Shown here in pieces: positions 44,521 through 54,245 of a stretch of 64,000 nt of DNA; the first letter of the stretch is position 1, and every line of letters starts with the position of its first letter. The position numbers were made by a program, and so were the translations under genes. The DNA comes from Bacillota bacterium (lineage in GTDB: Bacteria > Bacillota_I > Bacilli_A > Erysipelotrichales > Erysipelotrichaceae): NCBI GenBank assembly GCA_023388995.1, contig JAEWFD010000013.1, positions 52,021-116,020 of the forward strand, written 5' to 3'. The notes under the pieces are model-generated. The model was not told where the DNA came from. It worked only from the letters and a program-made list of their open reading frames with translations, and searched no databases.

Positions 44521-46200
44521 ATGGATAAGAAAGATCTTGTAATCTATCAAATATGGCCTCGTTCTTTTCATGACAGCAATCACGACGGTATCGGAGATTT
44601 ACAAGGAATCATCCAAAAACTGGACTATCTGCAGGACTTGGGGATTCAATTTATCTGGCTCTCGCCAATCTATCAAAGTCCAAACCATGATTATGGATAT
44701 GATATAGCAGATTATTACCAAATTCATCCCGACTTTGGAACGATGGAGGATTTGGAAGCGTTGATTGCACAAAGCAAGCAGCACAACATCGGAATCATTA
44801 TGGATCTTGTTGCCAACCATACATCGGACGAACATCCGTGGTTTCAAGCTGCTTTGCAAGAACCAACAAGCAAGTATCGTGATTACTACTATTTCCGTCC
44901 CGGCATTCAAAGCAGCAACAAACATGCTCCGCCCAATAACTGGATGAGTTTTTTTGGCGGCAGCAGCTGGCAATATGATCCTTCCAGCAAAGAATATTAC
45001 TTAACGCAATTTACGCCGCATCAATGTGATTTAAATTGGAACAATAAAGAAGTACGCGACGAAATCTACCGCATCATGCAATTTTATTTAGACAAAGGTG
45101 TTGCGGGATTCCGCTTGGATGTCATCAATACCATCGATAAGATTGCCTCACTGGAAAGCAAAGACCCGCATAAAAAAGGACTGCAGTTTCCTGCAGAGTA
45201 TACCATTGACCGGCCAAACGTAGCCCATTGGCTTCAGGAAATGCGCAGTCAAGTGGTCGATCACTATGAAGATTGCCTTCTAATCGGCGAATGTGTCTTA
45301 GTAACCAAGGAATCGGCCGTGGTGTATACGAAACCCGACCCACCGAAACTGGACATGGTATTTCAATTTGACATGATGCTGCTTGGCTGCGGAGAACTGG
45401 GAAAATTCGACTTCCGCAAGGGATACCATTTTACCATTCGTGATCTGAAACAGGTTCTTCGATCCTGGCAAACGGCCATGCTTCTAAATAATGGCTATCT
45501 GGGAAATTACATCTCCAATCACGATAATCCCCGGCCTGTTTCCCGCTTTGGAAATACCAAGTTGTATCATAAGGAAAGTGCTAAGTGCCTAGCCATTTTG
45601 AATTTTACCTTATATGGCACACCGTTTCTCTATCAAGGTGAAGAAATCGGCATGACCAATTATCCGTTTAAGCAAAAAGACTGGAAAGATTATGAAGCAC
45701 ATTCGGTGTTTCAAGTACTGCAAAGCAAAATGCATCTGCCGAAGTTCTTAGCCCGGATGGTAATCAATAAAATGACTAGAGATCATGCTCGTACGCCAAT
45801 GCAATGGTCGAACGAGCAATATGCCGGATTCAGCACCGTCCAGCCCTGGATGGTTGTAAATCCCAATTATGGGACCATCAATGTCCAAGATGATCTTGCT
45901 AGCCCGGACAGCATCATTGCCTGTTATAAGGCTTTAATCGCTCTGCGAAAAAACTATATTGCTTTGCGTGAAGGTAATTTCGAAGAATTGCTTACTTACC
46001 ATAAACAAGTTTTTTGCTTTATCCGCACTCACGAAACACAACGTATTCTGGTACTGCTCAATCTCTCGCAGCGTTCTGCCAGCATTGAGTTCACGACCCC
46101 ATACACCGGCACCTTTCTCTATTCCAATTATGGAGGAAACAAAAAACTGACGCCATTTATGGTTCTTGTACCTTACGAAGCAATCCTATATCAACTGTAA
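44521..46200 (+). CDS. GH13 alpha-glucosidase (oligo-1,6-glucosidase / trehalose-6-P hydrolase type)
   Basis: 559 residues of GH13 subfamily 31/29. All four conserved regions are seen: DLVANHTSDEHPWF, GFRLDVINT (nucleophile Asp), GECV (acid/base Glu) and ISNHDNPRPVSR. It hydrolyses small alpha-glucosides in the cytosol. Isomaltose, sucrose or trehalose-6-phosphate specificity cannot be settled; no PTS gene adjoins. CGGAGG precedes ATG. It sits directly after the IS remnant. Confidence 0.9.
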   Translation: MDKKDLVIYQIWPRSFHDSNHDGIGDLQGIIQKLDYLQDLGIQFIWLSPIYQSPNHDYGYDIADYYQIHPDFGTMEDLEALIAQSKQHNIGIIMDLVANHTSDEHPWFQAALQEPTSKYRDYYYFRPGIQSSNKHAPPNNWMSFFGGSSWQYDPSSKEYYLTQFTPHQCDLNWNNKEVRDEIYRIMQFYLDKGVAGFRLDVINTIDKIASLESKDPHKKGLQFPAEYTIDRPNVAHWLQEMRSQVVDHYEDCLLIGECVLVTKESAVVYTKPDPPKLDMVFQFDMMLLGCGELGKFDFRKGYHFTIRDLKQVLRSWQTAMLLNNGYLGNYISNHDNPRPVSRFGNTKLYHKESAKCLAILNFTLYGTPFLYQGEEIGMTNYPFKQKDWKDYEAHSVFQVLQSKMHLPKFLARMVINKMTRDHARTPMQWSNEQYAGFSTVQPWMVVNPNYGTINVQDDLASPDSIIACYKALIALRKNYIALREGNFEELLTYHKQVFCFIRTHETQRILVLLNLSQRSASIEFTTPYTGTFLYSNYGGNKKLTPFMVLVPYEAILYQL

Positions 46201-46221
46201 ATTAGAAAGAAGGAATTGACA

Positions 46222-47982
46222 ATGAATGATTACAGATGGAATTTGGAAGTACTCTATCCTAGTTACGAAAGTGACTCCTACAAACAAGATTTTGCAAATT
46301 TGCAGAAACTGAACAAAACATTAAACGAGTTGAGCACCAATCTCAGTCATGAAGATGAACTTCATACCTTAAAAAAGATTATTCAATCCCTCAGTGACTA
46401 TCACATCGTTGCCCGCAAATTAGGTGCATTCATTTCCTTGCAGGCATCCACCAATACGACTGATCCTGTCACCAAAACACAAGCCAATGCCTATGAGAAA
46501 GCAACCAGTGAATCCTCCAAAGCATCCGCAATATTTGAGCACTACATCTCCGAAATCAAAGATATTGAAAACTTGATTGCGCAAGACTCATTACTTCAGG
46601 AACATACTTTTTTTCTCAAAGAAATCAAAGATCACAGTGTCTATCTGAAAAGTGATGAGGTTGAAGAAGTCATTACCAAACTGAATTTAACCGGCGGAAA
46701 CGCTTGGTCAGAATTGCAGCAATACCTCACCTCAACCTTGGAAGTACCATATCGTGATACAACCATTACCCTTTCCCAAGTACGCAACCTTGCTTACAGC
46801 AATGATCCGCAGGAACGTAAGGATGCATATGAAGCAGAACTGAAGGCATATGACAAAATCAAAGATGGTGTATGCTTTGCACTAAACTCCATCAAAGGAC
46901 AAGTGAATACGATTTGTGATCTGCGCGGATATGCGTCCCCGCTGCAAATGACTCTGGTAAATTCCCGTTTAACCAAAGAAACCTTGGATGCCATGTTTGA
47001 AGCCATCGATCAGTATCTGCCAAAATTCAGAGCTTACCTGCGCCGCAAAGGAGAACTGTTTGGCCACAAAAATGGTATGCCTTGGTATGATATGTTTGCT
47101 TTGGTTGGATCCTCTTCCAAAGAATATACTGTTGAGGAATCCAAAGAATTGCTGCTGTCGCAATTTGCTTCTTTCAGTGATGACATGGTAGAAATGATCC
47201 GCCGTGCCTATGAAGAGGAATGGATTGACTTCAAACCGCGTAAAGGCAAAGTTGGTGGTGCTTTCTGTGCCAATATACCGCCAATCAAGCAAAGCCGCAT
47301 CTTAACTAACTTTGATGGCAGCTTAAGTGATTGTGTTACCTTGGCTCATGAGCTGGGTCATGCATACCATGGTCAGCAAATTCAATCCCACCATCCATTA
47401 AACACAAAATACACAATGCCAGTTGCAGAAACAGCATCTACCTTCAATGAAACCATTATTATGCAAGCAGCAATTGAAGCAGCTTCCAGCAAAGAAGAAA
47501 AGCTGATGTTGATTGAAAGCACGTTGTCCGATCTCAACCAAGTTATCGTCGATATCTATTCCCGCTACTTGTTTGAAACAGAAGTATTTGATCGCCGTAA
47601 AGATACCTTCTTATTCCCGAAAGATTTGGAAGAAATTATGACTCGTGCTCAGAAGCAAGCATATGGCGATGGCTTGGATCCAGATACATTGCATCCGTTT
47701 ATGTGGATCAATAAGTCTCACTACTATCGTCCTGGACTGAACTTCTATAACTTCCCGTATGCCTTCGGTGCCCTCTTTGCCCGCGGCTTATATGCGAAGT
47801 ACCAGCAGGAAGGCGCTTCCTTTGTACCAAAATACAAAGAGCTGCTTCATGCAACAACCGTAAAAACAGTTGAAGAGGTTGCGAAGATGGCTGACATTGA
47901 TACAACAGATCCATCCTTCTGGTGCAGCAGCCTGGATGTTGCAGCAAACATGATTGACGAATTCCTGGAATTAACCAAATAG
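46222..47982 (+). CDS. pepF: oligoendopeptidase F (M3 family)
   Basis: 586 residues. The zinc motif LAHELGHAYHG near residue 378 with the downstream ETASTFNET Glu ligand is intact, as is the FFNFPYAFG-like NFYNFPYAFGALFARGL substrate region. It cleaves peptides of about 7-17 residues in the cytosol. ATG 46222 follows GAAGGA; the TTG at 46216 is not needed. It ends in a bidirectional terminator. Confidence 0.95.
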   Translation: MNDYRWNLEVLYPSYESDSYKQDFANLQKLNKTLNELSTNLSHEDELHTLKKIIQSLSDYHIVARKLGAFISLQASTNTTDPVTKTQANAYEKATSESSKASAIFEHYISEIKDIENLIAQDSLLQEHTFFLKEIKDHSVYLKSDEVEEVITKLNLTGGNAWSELQQYLTSTLEVPYRDTTITLSQVRNLAYSNDPQERKDAYEAELKAYDKIKDGVCFALNSIKGQVNTICDLRGYASPLQMTLVNSRLTKETLDAMFEAIDQYLPKFRAYLRRKGELFGHKNGMPWYDMFALVGSSSKEYTVEESKELLLSQFASFSDDMVEMIRRAYEEEWIDFKPRKGKVGGAFCANIPPIKQSRILTNFDGSLSDCVTLAHELGHAYHGQQIQSHHPLNTKYTMPVAETASTFNETIIMQAAIEAASSKEEKLMLIESTLSDLNQVIVDIYSRYLFETEVFDRRKDTFLFPKDLEEIMTRAQKQAYGDGLDPDTLHPFMWINKSHYYRPGLNFYNFPYAFGALFARGLYAKYQQEGASFVPKYKELLHATTVKTVEEVAKMADIDTTDPSFWCSSLDVAANMIDEFLELTK

Positions 47983-47983
47983 C

Positions 47984-48007
47984 AAAAGAGAGCCGCGGCT
48001 CTCTTTT
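47984..48007. terminator. bidirectional terminator after pepF
   Basis: AAAAGAGAGCC pairs with GGCTCTCTTTT around a 2-nt centre, serving pepF on plus and the small gene on minus. Confidence 0.85.
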
Positions 48008-48008
48008 A

Positions 48009-48176
48009 TCATTCTTCCAGCAGCAAGTCTAGCTGCTTTGTCAATATCGTCAGACGTTGCAGTTCCTCCCGCAACACCGTTTTCTCAATAACCTCTTCAT
48101 TCCATTGCACACATTCCAGCAGCATCCCGGATTGAACACATATTTTTTTAATCAGCTCTGCTTCTTTGCGCAGCAT
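48009..48176 (-). CDS. 55-residue helical small protein, unknown function
   Basis: A short frame from ATG 48176 to TGA 48009 preceded by AAGGAAGTG at good spacing. The product is leucine- and glutamate-rich (LRKEAELIKK at the N-terminus, EELQRLTILTKQLDLLLEE at the C-terminus) and looks like a helical hairpin or coiled coil, with two Cys near residues 13 and 22. Its stop abuts the bidirectional terminator. I do not recognise a family. Spo0E-like or other small helical regulators are possible, but the Spo0E motif is not seen. Confidence 0.6.
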   Translation of the reverse strand: MLRKEAELIKKICVQSGMLLECVQWNEEVIEKTVLREELQRLTILTKQLDLLLEE

Positions 48177-48352
48177 ATCATCACTTCCTTATGAAGTTAG
48201 TATACCACAGCAGCAAAATGCTGCAACCAATTCAATTTCAAAGAAAAAAGTATAAAGAACAAAATTTTTCCTCATTTTTCATAAAATTTTGTCTTTTACT
48301 CCTGATTTTATAAAAATTTATTAAATTTATTCGATTTTTTTCCATTTTTATC

Positions 48353-48381
48353 TAGACACATTCAATTTTCAGGAATACAAT
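48353..48381 (+). promoter_or_regulatory. glnN-asnA promoter
   Basis: TAGACA (48353-48358), 17 bp, TACAAT (48376-48381), in a very AT-rich stretch. No GlnR-type box (TGTNAN7TNACA) is obvious. Confidence 0.6.
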
Positions 48382-48412
48382 ACCTTGTATAAAATTTAAG
48401 GAGAGTGAAGCT

Positions 48413-50506
48413 ATGGAACACGCATTTGATCAATTTGGAAAGTATTTATACAACGACAAAGTCATGAAAGAACGTTTACCGCGACCTATCTACAAGCGGT
48501 GGGAAACTGCCCTCAACAAGGAAGATGCCTTGGATCGGCCAACCGCAGATGCGATTGCCCACTCCATGAAAACATGGGCCATTGAATTAGGCGCAACCCA
48601 TTTCACCCATTGGTTCCAGCCAATGACCGGCAGTACCGCAGAAAAACATGAATCGTTTATCGACTTAGGTGAAGATGGTTTTGAAATTACCCGTTTCTCT
48701 GGCAAAGCATTAATCAAAGGTGAGCCAGATGCTTCCTCATTCCCGAATGGTGGATTACGAGCTACCTTTGAAGCACGTGGCTATACCTATTGGGATTGTT
48801 CTTCACCAGTTTTTATCCGCAACAATGTTCTTTGTATTCCCACTATTTTCGTCGCTTTCACCGGCGAGTCACTGGACAAAAAAGCACCCCTTTTAAAATC
48901 CATTGATGTATTAAGCAAGCATGCAACGCGTGTAGTAAATATCTTCGGTGACAAGGATGTCAAGCAAGTACATCCGATGATTGGCATTGAACAGGAATAT
49001 TTTCTTGTTGACAAGGAATTGTTCTTAAAACGCAAAGACCTGATGCTTTGCGGCAGAACATTGCTTGGCGCCATGCCGCCAAAAGGCCAAGAACTTGAAG
49101 ATCATTATTTTGGCTCAATCCCCGCAAGAGTTGCTCGTTTCATGCGTGATGCAAATCAAAAACTATGGGAGCTTGGTATATATGCCAAAGCAGAACACAA
49201 CGAAGTCGCACCCGGACAATTTGAAATCGCACCGCTATTCGCAACTTGCAACGTTGCCGTTGACCAAAATTATTTGATCATGGACGTTTTGCGAACAACT
49301 GCCCAAGATCACGGACTGGTATGTCTGCTTCACGAGAAGCCATTTGCCGGTATCAACGGCTCCGGGAAACACAACAACTGGTCCCTGCAAACGGACAACG
49401 GGCAAAATCTGCTGGAACCTGGTGACAAGCCACATGAAAATATTCGCTTTCTGTTATTTACCTGTGCTGTAATTGAAGCTGTTGACCGCTATCCCGAATT
49501 GCTTCGCATGGCATCCAGCAGCGCCGGCAATGATCATCGTTTAGGAGCAAGTGAAGCCCCACCTGCTATTATCTCAATCTTTATGGGTCATCTGGAAAAG
49601 CTGCTGCTCCAACTGGAATCAGGAACAATGCTGGGGGAAGAAGGAAATACCCAAACTGAAAGAGCATTGACAAATATCTCTTATCTGCCGAAAGATAATT
49701 CTGATCGCAACCGAACTTCCCCATTTGCCTTTACCGGCAATAAGTTCGAATTCCGCATGGTGGGTTCATCCCGGTCCAGTGCTACTTCCAATATCATCTT
49801 GAACACCATTGTCGGAGATGCCTTGGAACGCTACGCCGATGAGCTGGAATCGTATAAGTACCGTCAGGATATCCGTGATGCGGCACTGCGTATCTGCAAA
49901 GATATCATCAAAAAGCATAAACGCATTCTGTTCAGCGGTGACGGCTATTCTGCTTCCTGGTTAACAGAAGCCAAAGCCCGCGGATTAAGCAACATTCCAA
50001 CCTTTATTGAATCAGTTGCCTATTTGGCCAATGAAGAAGCAGTTGACTTATTCACCAGACATGGTGTATATAAAGAGAATGAATTGCATGCCCGCTGCGA
50101 GATTATTTATGAGCAATACGCCAAAACAATCCGTGTTGAAGTGCTTACGCTCATTGAAATGGTCAACAAGCAAATCATTCCGATTTTGCACAAAGAGTTA
50201 GCTGAATATGCTTCCACAAGATCCATCCTGCCTGTTCCAAATGAATTTATTGACAGTAAGATTGCAACGTTGTCTGCCGCTATCTTAGAAATCGATAACA
50301 AGAAAAATGATTTGAAAGTTCGTTTTGATCTTGCTTGGAGCAAACCTTACTACAAAGACAGAGGATATGCGATCATCCAGCATGTGACATCCGCAATGAA
50401 AGAATTGCGTGCAGCTGTTGATGCGATCGAACCAACAATCAGTGAGCACAATTGGAGCATTCCAAACTATGAGCAGCTGCTATTTCTTTTAAACTACGAT
50501 CAATAA
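48413..50506 (+). CDS. glnN: type III glutamine synthetase
   Basis: 697 residues, the length of GSIII, versus about 450 for GSI. It makes glutamine from glutamate, ammonia and ATP. Type III features: THWFQPMTGSTAEKHESF near residue 64, EQEYFLVDKELF near 190, AEHNEVAPGQFEIAP near 262, NGSGKHNNWSL near 320 and NDHRLGASEAPPAI near 373. AAGGAGAG precedes ATG. It is followed after 16 bp by asnA, forming an ammonia-assimilation operon. Confidence 0.96.
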   Translation: MEHAFDQFGKYLYNDKVMKERLPRPIYKRWETALNKEDALDRPTADAIAHSMKTWAIELGATHFTHWFQPMTGSTAEKHESFIDLGEDGFEITRFSGKALIKGEPDASSFPNGGLRATFEARGYTYWDCSSPVFIRNNVLCIPTIFVAFTGESLDKKAPLLKSIDVLSKHATRVVNIFGDKDVKQVHPMIGIEQEYFLVDKELFLKRKDLMLCGRTLLGAMPPKGQELEDHYFGSIPARVARFMRDANQKLWELGIYAKAEHNEVAPGQFEIAPLFATCNVAVDQNYLIMDVLRTTAQDHGLVCLLHEKPFAGINGSGKHNNWSLQTDNGQNLLEPGDKPHENIRFLLFTCAVIEAVDRYPELLRMASSSAGNDHRLGASEAPPAIISIFMGHLEKLLLQLESGTMLGEEGNTQTERALTNISYLPKDNSDRNRTSPFAFTGNKFEFRMVGSSRSSATSNIILNTIVGDALERYADELESYKYRQDIRDAALRICKDIIKKHKRILFSGDGYSASWLTEAKARGLSNIPTFIESVAYLANEEAVDLFTRHGVYKENELHARCEIIYEQYAKTIRVEVLTLIEMVNKQIIPILHKELAEYASTRSILPVPNEFIDSKIATLSAAILEIDNKKNDLKVRFDLAWSKPYYKDRGYAIIQHVTSAMKELRAAVDAIEPTISEHNWSIPNYEQLLFLLNYDQ

Positions 50507-50522
50507 CTAAAGGAGATCTACT

Positions 50523-51530
50523 ATGGCACTAACCATTCCGAAGCAATATCGTTCCATTCTCACATTAAAAGAAACTGAATATGCCATTCGGTATGTAAAA
50601 TCATTCTTTCAGCAGCAGTTATCCGAAATTCTGCACTTATCACGTGTTTCTGCTCCACTCTTTGTGTATCCCGAATCGGGATTAAACGATGACTTGAATG
50701 GTATCGAACGTCCTGTCAGCTTCGGCATTTTGGAGCAGCGCGACAAAGAAGCTCAAATCGTACATTCTCTTGCAAAATGGAAGCGCCATGCCTTAGCACG
50801 TTACCGATTTGATATGCATGAAGGAATCTACACAGACATGAACGCCATTCGCCGGGATGAGGAAACTTCCAATATCCATTCCATCTATGTCGATCAATGG
50901 GACTGGGAGAAGATCATCGCGAAAGAAGAGCGGACCATCAATACGTTGAAAGCCACTGTAACCCAAATTTACGAAGTCATGAAAAACACTGAATTTAACG
51001 TATGCGCACGCTTTGGCTTCTTAGAAACACTATTGCCTGAACAAATCACCTTTGTAACAACACAGGAAATGGAGGATCGTTATCCCGATCAGACATCAAA
51101 AGAACGCGAATATTTATACGCCAAGGAATATAAGGCAATCTTTATCATGCAAATCGGCGGTGTCTTGAACAGCGGCAAAATTCATGACGGTCGTGCTCCT
51201 GACTATGATGACTGGTCACTGAACGGTGATATCATTGTCTATTATCCGCTTTTGGATATTGCTTTGGAGTTATCCAGCATGGGTATTCGCGTAGACGAAA
51301 CAAGTCTAGTGAAACAACTGGAAATCCGCAACAGCACTGATCGTTTGCAGCTTCCCTTCCAGCAAGAAGTCTTGCATGGCCACCTCCCCTATACCATTGG
51401 CGGCGGAATCGGACAATCCCGTTTGTGTATGTTCTTTTTGCGCAAAGCACATATCGGTGAAGTACAAGCATCCTTATGGCCGCAAGAAACGATTGATCTT
51501 TGCCACAGCAATGGAATTGAACTATTATAA
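50523..51530 (+). CDS. asnA: aspartate-ammonia ligase
   Basis: 335 residues of the AsnA class II-synthetase-like fold. It makes asparagine from aspartate, ammonia and ATP. Seen: VSAPLFVYPESGLNDDLNG near residue 42, VHSLAKWKRHAL near 85, EGIYTDMNAIRRDE near 103, VDQWDWEK and the class II motif GGGIGQSRLCMFFL near the C-terminus. Short spacing to glnN suggests a shared mRNA. Confidence 0.97.
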   Translation: MALTIPKQYRSILTLKETEYAIRYVKSFFQQQLSEILHLSRVSAPLFVYPESGLNDDLNGIERPVSFGILEQRDKEAQIVHSLAKWKRHALARYRFDMHEGIYTDMNAIRRDEETSNIHSIYVDQWDWEKIIAKEERTINTLKATVTQIYEVMKNTEFNVCARFGFLETLLPEQITFVTTQEMEDRYPDQTSKEREYLYAKEYKAIFIMQIGGVLNSGKIHDGRAPDYDDWSLNGDIIVYYPLLDIALELSSMGIRVDETSLVKQLEIRNSTDRLQLPFQQEVLHGHLPYTIGGGIGQSRLCMFFLRKAHIGEVQASLWPQETIDLCHSNGIELL

Positions 51531-51546
51531 GTTTAGAAAAAATTTG

Positions 51547-51575
51547 GATGATAGGAGCCTCTATCATCCTTTTTC
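51547..51575 (+). terminator. glnN-asnA terminator
   Basis: GGATGATAG pairs with CTATCATCC around a 5-nt loop, followed by a T-rich tail TTTTTCTTG. Confidence 0.85.
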
Positions 51576-51616
51576 TTGTTAATCATTTGTCATAAATAAC
51601 TTTGGCTGTATTTCCA

Positions 51617-51645
51617 TTGACGAACATCACGACAGAAGATACAAT
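51617..51645 (+). promoter_or_regulatory. nrdDG promoter
   Basis: TTGACG (51617-51622), 17 bp, TACAAT (51640-51645). Transcription would begin near 51652, at the first base pairs of the riboswitch P1 stem. Confidence 0.7.
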
Positions 51646-51650
51646 AGACT

Positions 51651-51807
51651 TACTAATCAAGGTGCCTTTGCTTAATAGGGAATCAAGTTAAGCTTGAGCT
51701 GTCCCAGCAACTGTGAACATGGACAAACCATAATAGACCACTGCCTAAATTGGCGGGAAGGTATGGGGCGATTGATGTGTGAGCCAGTAGACCTGCCTGT
51801 ATTAGTA
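51651..51807 (+). ncRNA. cobalamin (B12) riboswitch
   Basis: Closing stem P1: TACTAAT (51651-51657) with ATTAGTA (51801-51807). Core elements appear in the expected order: the AATAGGGAA segment, GCTGTCCCAGCAACTGT (51707-51724 region), CCACTGCCT, GGCGGGAAGG and the B12 box GAGCCAGTAGACCTGCC (51781-51797). It is followed by a terminator and then the nrdD ribosome site, so cobalamin should turn nrdDG off by premature termination. Confidence 0.9.
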
Positions 51808-51878
51808 AAATTTTATCTTCTGGGAACAAGATGAAAGAATTATGACAAAATCAATCTGATTTTCCTCATGATTTCTTC

Positions 51879-51905
51879 AGCACATCCCCATGTGCTTTTT
51901 CTTTC
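51879..51905 (+). terminator. riboswitch expression-platform terminator
   Basis: AGCACAT pairs with ATGTGCT around CCCC, followed by TTTTCTTT. It lies between the B12 aptamer and the nrdD ribosome site AAAGGAG. An antiterminator pairing was not traced by eye. Confidence 0.75.
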
Positions 51906-51932
51906 CCTTTTGAGATACGAAAGGAGAAATTT

Positions 51933-54245
51933 ATGCTTACAGAAATCATCAAACGCGATGGACGGCGCATGCCTTACCAAAAAGACAAAATCAGTGCAGC
52001 CATCTATCAAGCTGCTCAGGCTGCCCAGGCTTTTTCCCAAATCGAAACAACACAGGAAGAAGCCATTCATTTAGCAACCTTGGCAGAACAAACTTTGCAA
52101 ACACAATTTCAAGAACAACTCCCTACAGTCGAGGAAATTCAAGATATTGTAATTCAGATTTTACTGAAACAAGCTCATCCTGCTATCAGCCAGCAATACA
52201 TGGACTATCGCGCACAACGCAGCAAAGTCCGCAAGCAAAAATCTCATTTGATGAAGACCATTCATGAAATCACAACAGCGAAAGATGCTGACATCAAAAA
52301 AGAGAATGCCAATATTGACGGCAATACTTCCATGGGCAGCATGCTGCAGTATGGCAGCGCTGTTTCCAAGGAATATAGCTTAAATTATGTCATCGAACAG
52401 GAACATGCCGATTTGCATCGCAACGGCGACATCCATATTCACGATCTTGATTTTCTATCTATGGGTACTCTTACTTGCTGTCAGATCGATCTCGCAAAAT
52501 TATTCAAGGGCGGCTTTTTTACCGGGCACGGCCATTTGCGGGAACCACAGGATATTCAAAGTTATGCAGCACTAGCAGCGATCGCAATTCAAAGCAATCA
52601 AAATGATCAGCATGGCGGTCAAAGCATCGCTACCTTTGACTACGATATGGCTGAAGGAGTTCGCAAAACCTATCGCAAGAGTGTTTTGGATACACTGCGC
52701 AAAGCGCTTGCTGTCTACCACGCAGTAATCGATAAAGACCAGTTTTCAGTTCATTTTCCAACCCTCGATCTCACTTCGATTCGGGAACAGGAACCTGCTC
52801 TTTTGACCTACTTATTACAGGAGACGGGCTTATCTGTGGAACAAGTTCTGCCGCTTTTGCAGTTTGCGATCACCGATGCCAAAGAAGAAACAGCCAAGAA
52901 AACCTATCAGGCAATGGAAGCATTTATTCATAACTTGAATACCATGCATTCCCGGGCAGGGGCTCAAGTACCCTTTTCTTCCGTTAATTTTGGAACCGAC
53001 ACCAGCATCGAAGGACGCATGGTGACAGAGAACTTGCTGCTCGCTATTGAAGCAGGACTTGGAAATCATGAAACAGCCATCTTTCCGATTGCCATCTTCA
53101 AAGTAAAAGAAGGCGTCAGCTATCACCCGCAAGATCCAAACTACGATTTGTTTGTACTTGCTTGCAGAGTCAGTGCGAAACGGCTGTTTCCAAATTTCAG
53201 TTTTTTGGATGCTCCGTTTAATGCCCAATATTACAAACCAGAAAATCCGCACACTGAAGTCACCTATATGGGGTGCCGGACCCGTGTCATCGGCAATATC
53301 TGCGGTGACGAGGTTGTAACCGGAAGAGGAAATATATCGTTTACTACCATCAATCTGCCCCGTTTAGGCATTCAATATGGTCTCCAAGAAACACCGGACT
53401 TATCACGATTCTATCAGGCACTGGAAAAACGCATTGACCAATGCGTCGCCCAATTATTATCTCGCTACGAATTACAGATCAAGAAAAAAGTAATGAACTT
53501 TCCTTTCTTGATGGGACAAGGTGTCTGGAACGGCAGCGATCAGCTGGCATGGAACAGCACATTGGAAGAAGTGGTGAAACAAGGAACACTTAGTATCGGC
53601 TTTATCGGTCTTGCGGAGTGCTTAAAAGCACTAATCGGAACCCACCACGGTGAAAGCCAGGAAGCTAAAGAACTTGGCTATCAAATTGTTACCTTTATGC
53701 GCAACAAAATTGACCAGGCAATGCACACGTATCAACTAAATTTTTCCTTGCTGGCAACACCTGCCGAAGGACTATCCGGACGCTTTACCAGCATCGACCG
53801 TATGAAATACGGCAAGCTGGAAGGAATTACAGATCGTGAGTATTACACCAACTCTTTCCATGTTCCTGTTTATCATAAAGTAACGGCATATGACAAAATT
53901 ATGATTGAAGCACCATACCATGCCTTGACCAATGCAGGTCACATTACTTATGTTGAATTAGATGGTGATCCCGTTAACAATACCGCTGGCTTCCAGCGCA
54001 TTGTCGAGGCAATGAAAGAAGCAGGAATCGGATATGGCAGCGTCAACCATCCGGTTGACTATGATCCGGTCTGCGGCTACCATGGCATTATACCTGACAG
54101 CACATGCCCGCAATGTCAAAGAATTGAAACAACCGATGCTCCTTTTGAAAGGATCCGCCGCATTACCGGTTATCTGGTAGGAACCTTAGAGCGCTTCAAC
54201 CAGGCAAAACGAGCAGAGGAAAAAGATCGGGTTAAACACGCATGA
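51933..54245 (+). CDS. nrdD: anaerobic (class III) ribonucleoside-triphosphate reductase
   Basis: 770 residues: N-terminal ATP cone (about 3-90, IIKRDGRRMPYQKDK), the ten-stranded barrel with DIHIHDLDF near 170, and a C-terminal zinc site (CGYHGII, CPQC) followed by the glycyl-radical loop RRITGYLVG. It makes dNTPs without oxygen, using a glycyl radical installed by NrdG, and needs no B12. ATG 51933 follows AAAGGAG. Its mRNA leader is a cobalamin riboswitch. Confidence 0.96.
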   Translation: MLTEIIKRDGRRMPYQKDKISAAIYQAAQAAQAFSQIETTQEEAIHLATLAEQTLQTQFQEQLPTVEEIQDIVIQILLKQAHPAISQQYMDYRAQRSKVRKQKSHLMKTIHEITTAKDADIKKENANIDGNTSMGSMLQYGSAVSKEYSLNYVIEQEHADLHRNGDIHIHDLDFLSMGTLTCCQIDLAKLFKGGFFTGHGHLREPQDIQSYAALAAIAIQSNQNDQHGGQSIATFDYDMAEGVRKTYRKSVLDTLRKALAVYHAVIDKDQFSVHFPTLDLTSIREQEPALLTYLLQETGLSVEQVLPLLQFAITDAKEETAKKTYQAMEAFIHNLNTMHSRAGAQVPFSSVNFGTDTSIEGRMVTENLLLAIEAGLGNHETAIFPIAIFKVKEGVSYHPQDPNYDLFVLACRVSAKRLFPNFSFLDAPFNAQYYKPENPHTEVTYMGCRTRVIGNICGDEVVTGRGNISFTTINLPRLGIQYGLQETPDLSRFYQALEKRIDQCVAQLLSRYELQIKKKVMNFPFLMGQGVWNGSDQLAWNSTLEEVVKQGTLSIGFIGLAECLKALIGTHHGESQEAKELGYQIVTFMRNKIDQAMHTYQLNFSLLATPAEGLSGRFTSIDRMKYGKLEGITDREYYTNSFHVPVYHKVTAYDKIMIEAPYHALTNAGHITYVELDGDPVNNTAGFQRIVEAMKEAGIGYGSVNHPVDYDPVCGYHGIIPDSTCPQCQRIETTDAPFERIRRITGYLVGTLERFNQAKRAEEKDRVKHA

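Noticed and set aside
44329..44583. 84-codon minus-strand frame over the IS remnant and glucosidase start
   Set aside because: Antisense to the transposase relic and to the glucosidase N-terminus; no support.
48177..48352. Possible riboswitch or GlnR site ahead of glnN
   Set aside because: The stretch is extremely AT-rich and shows no glutamine-riboswitch core or GlnR dyad; only an ordinary promoter is supported.
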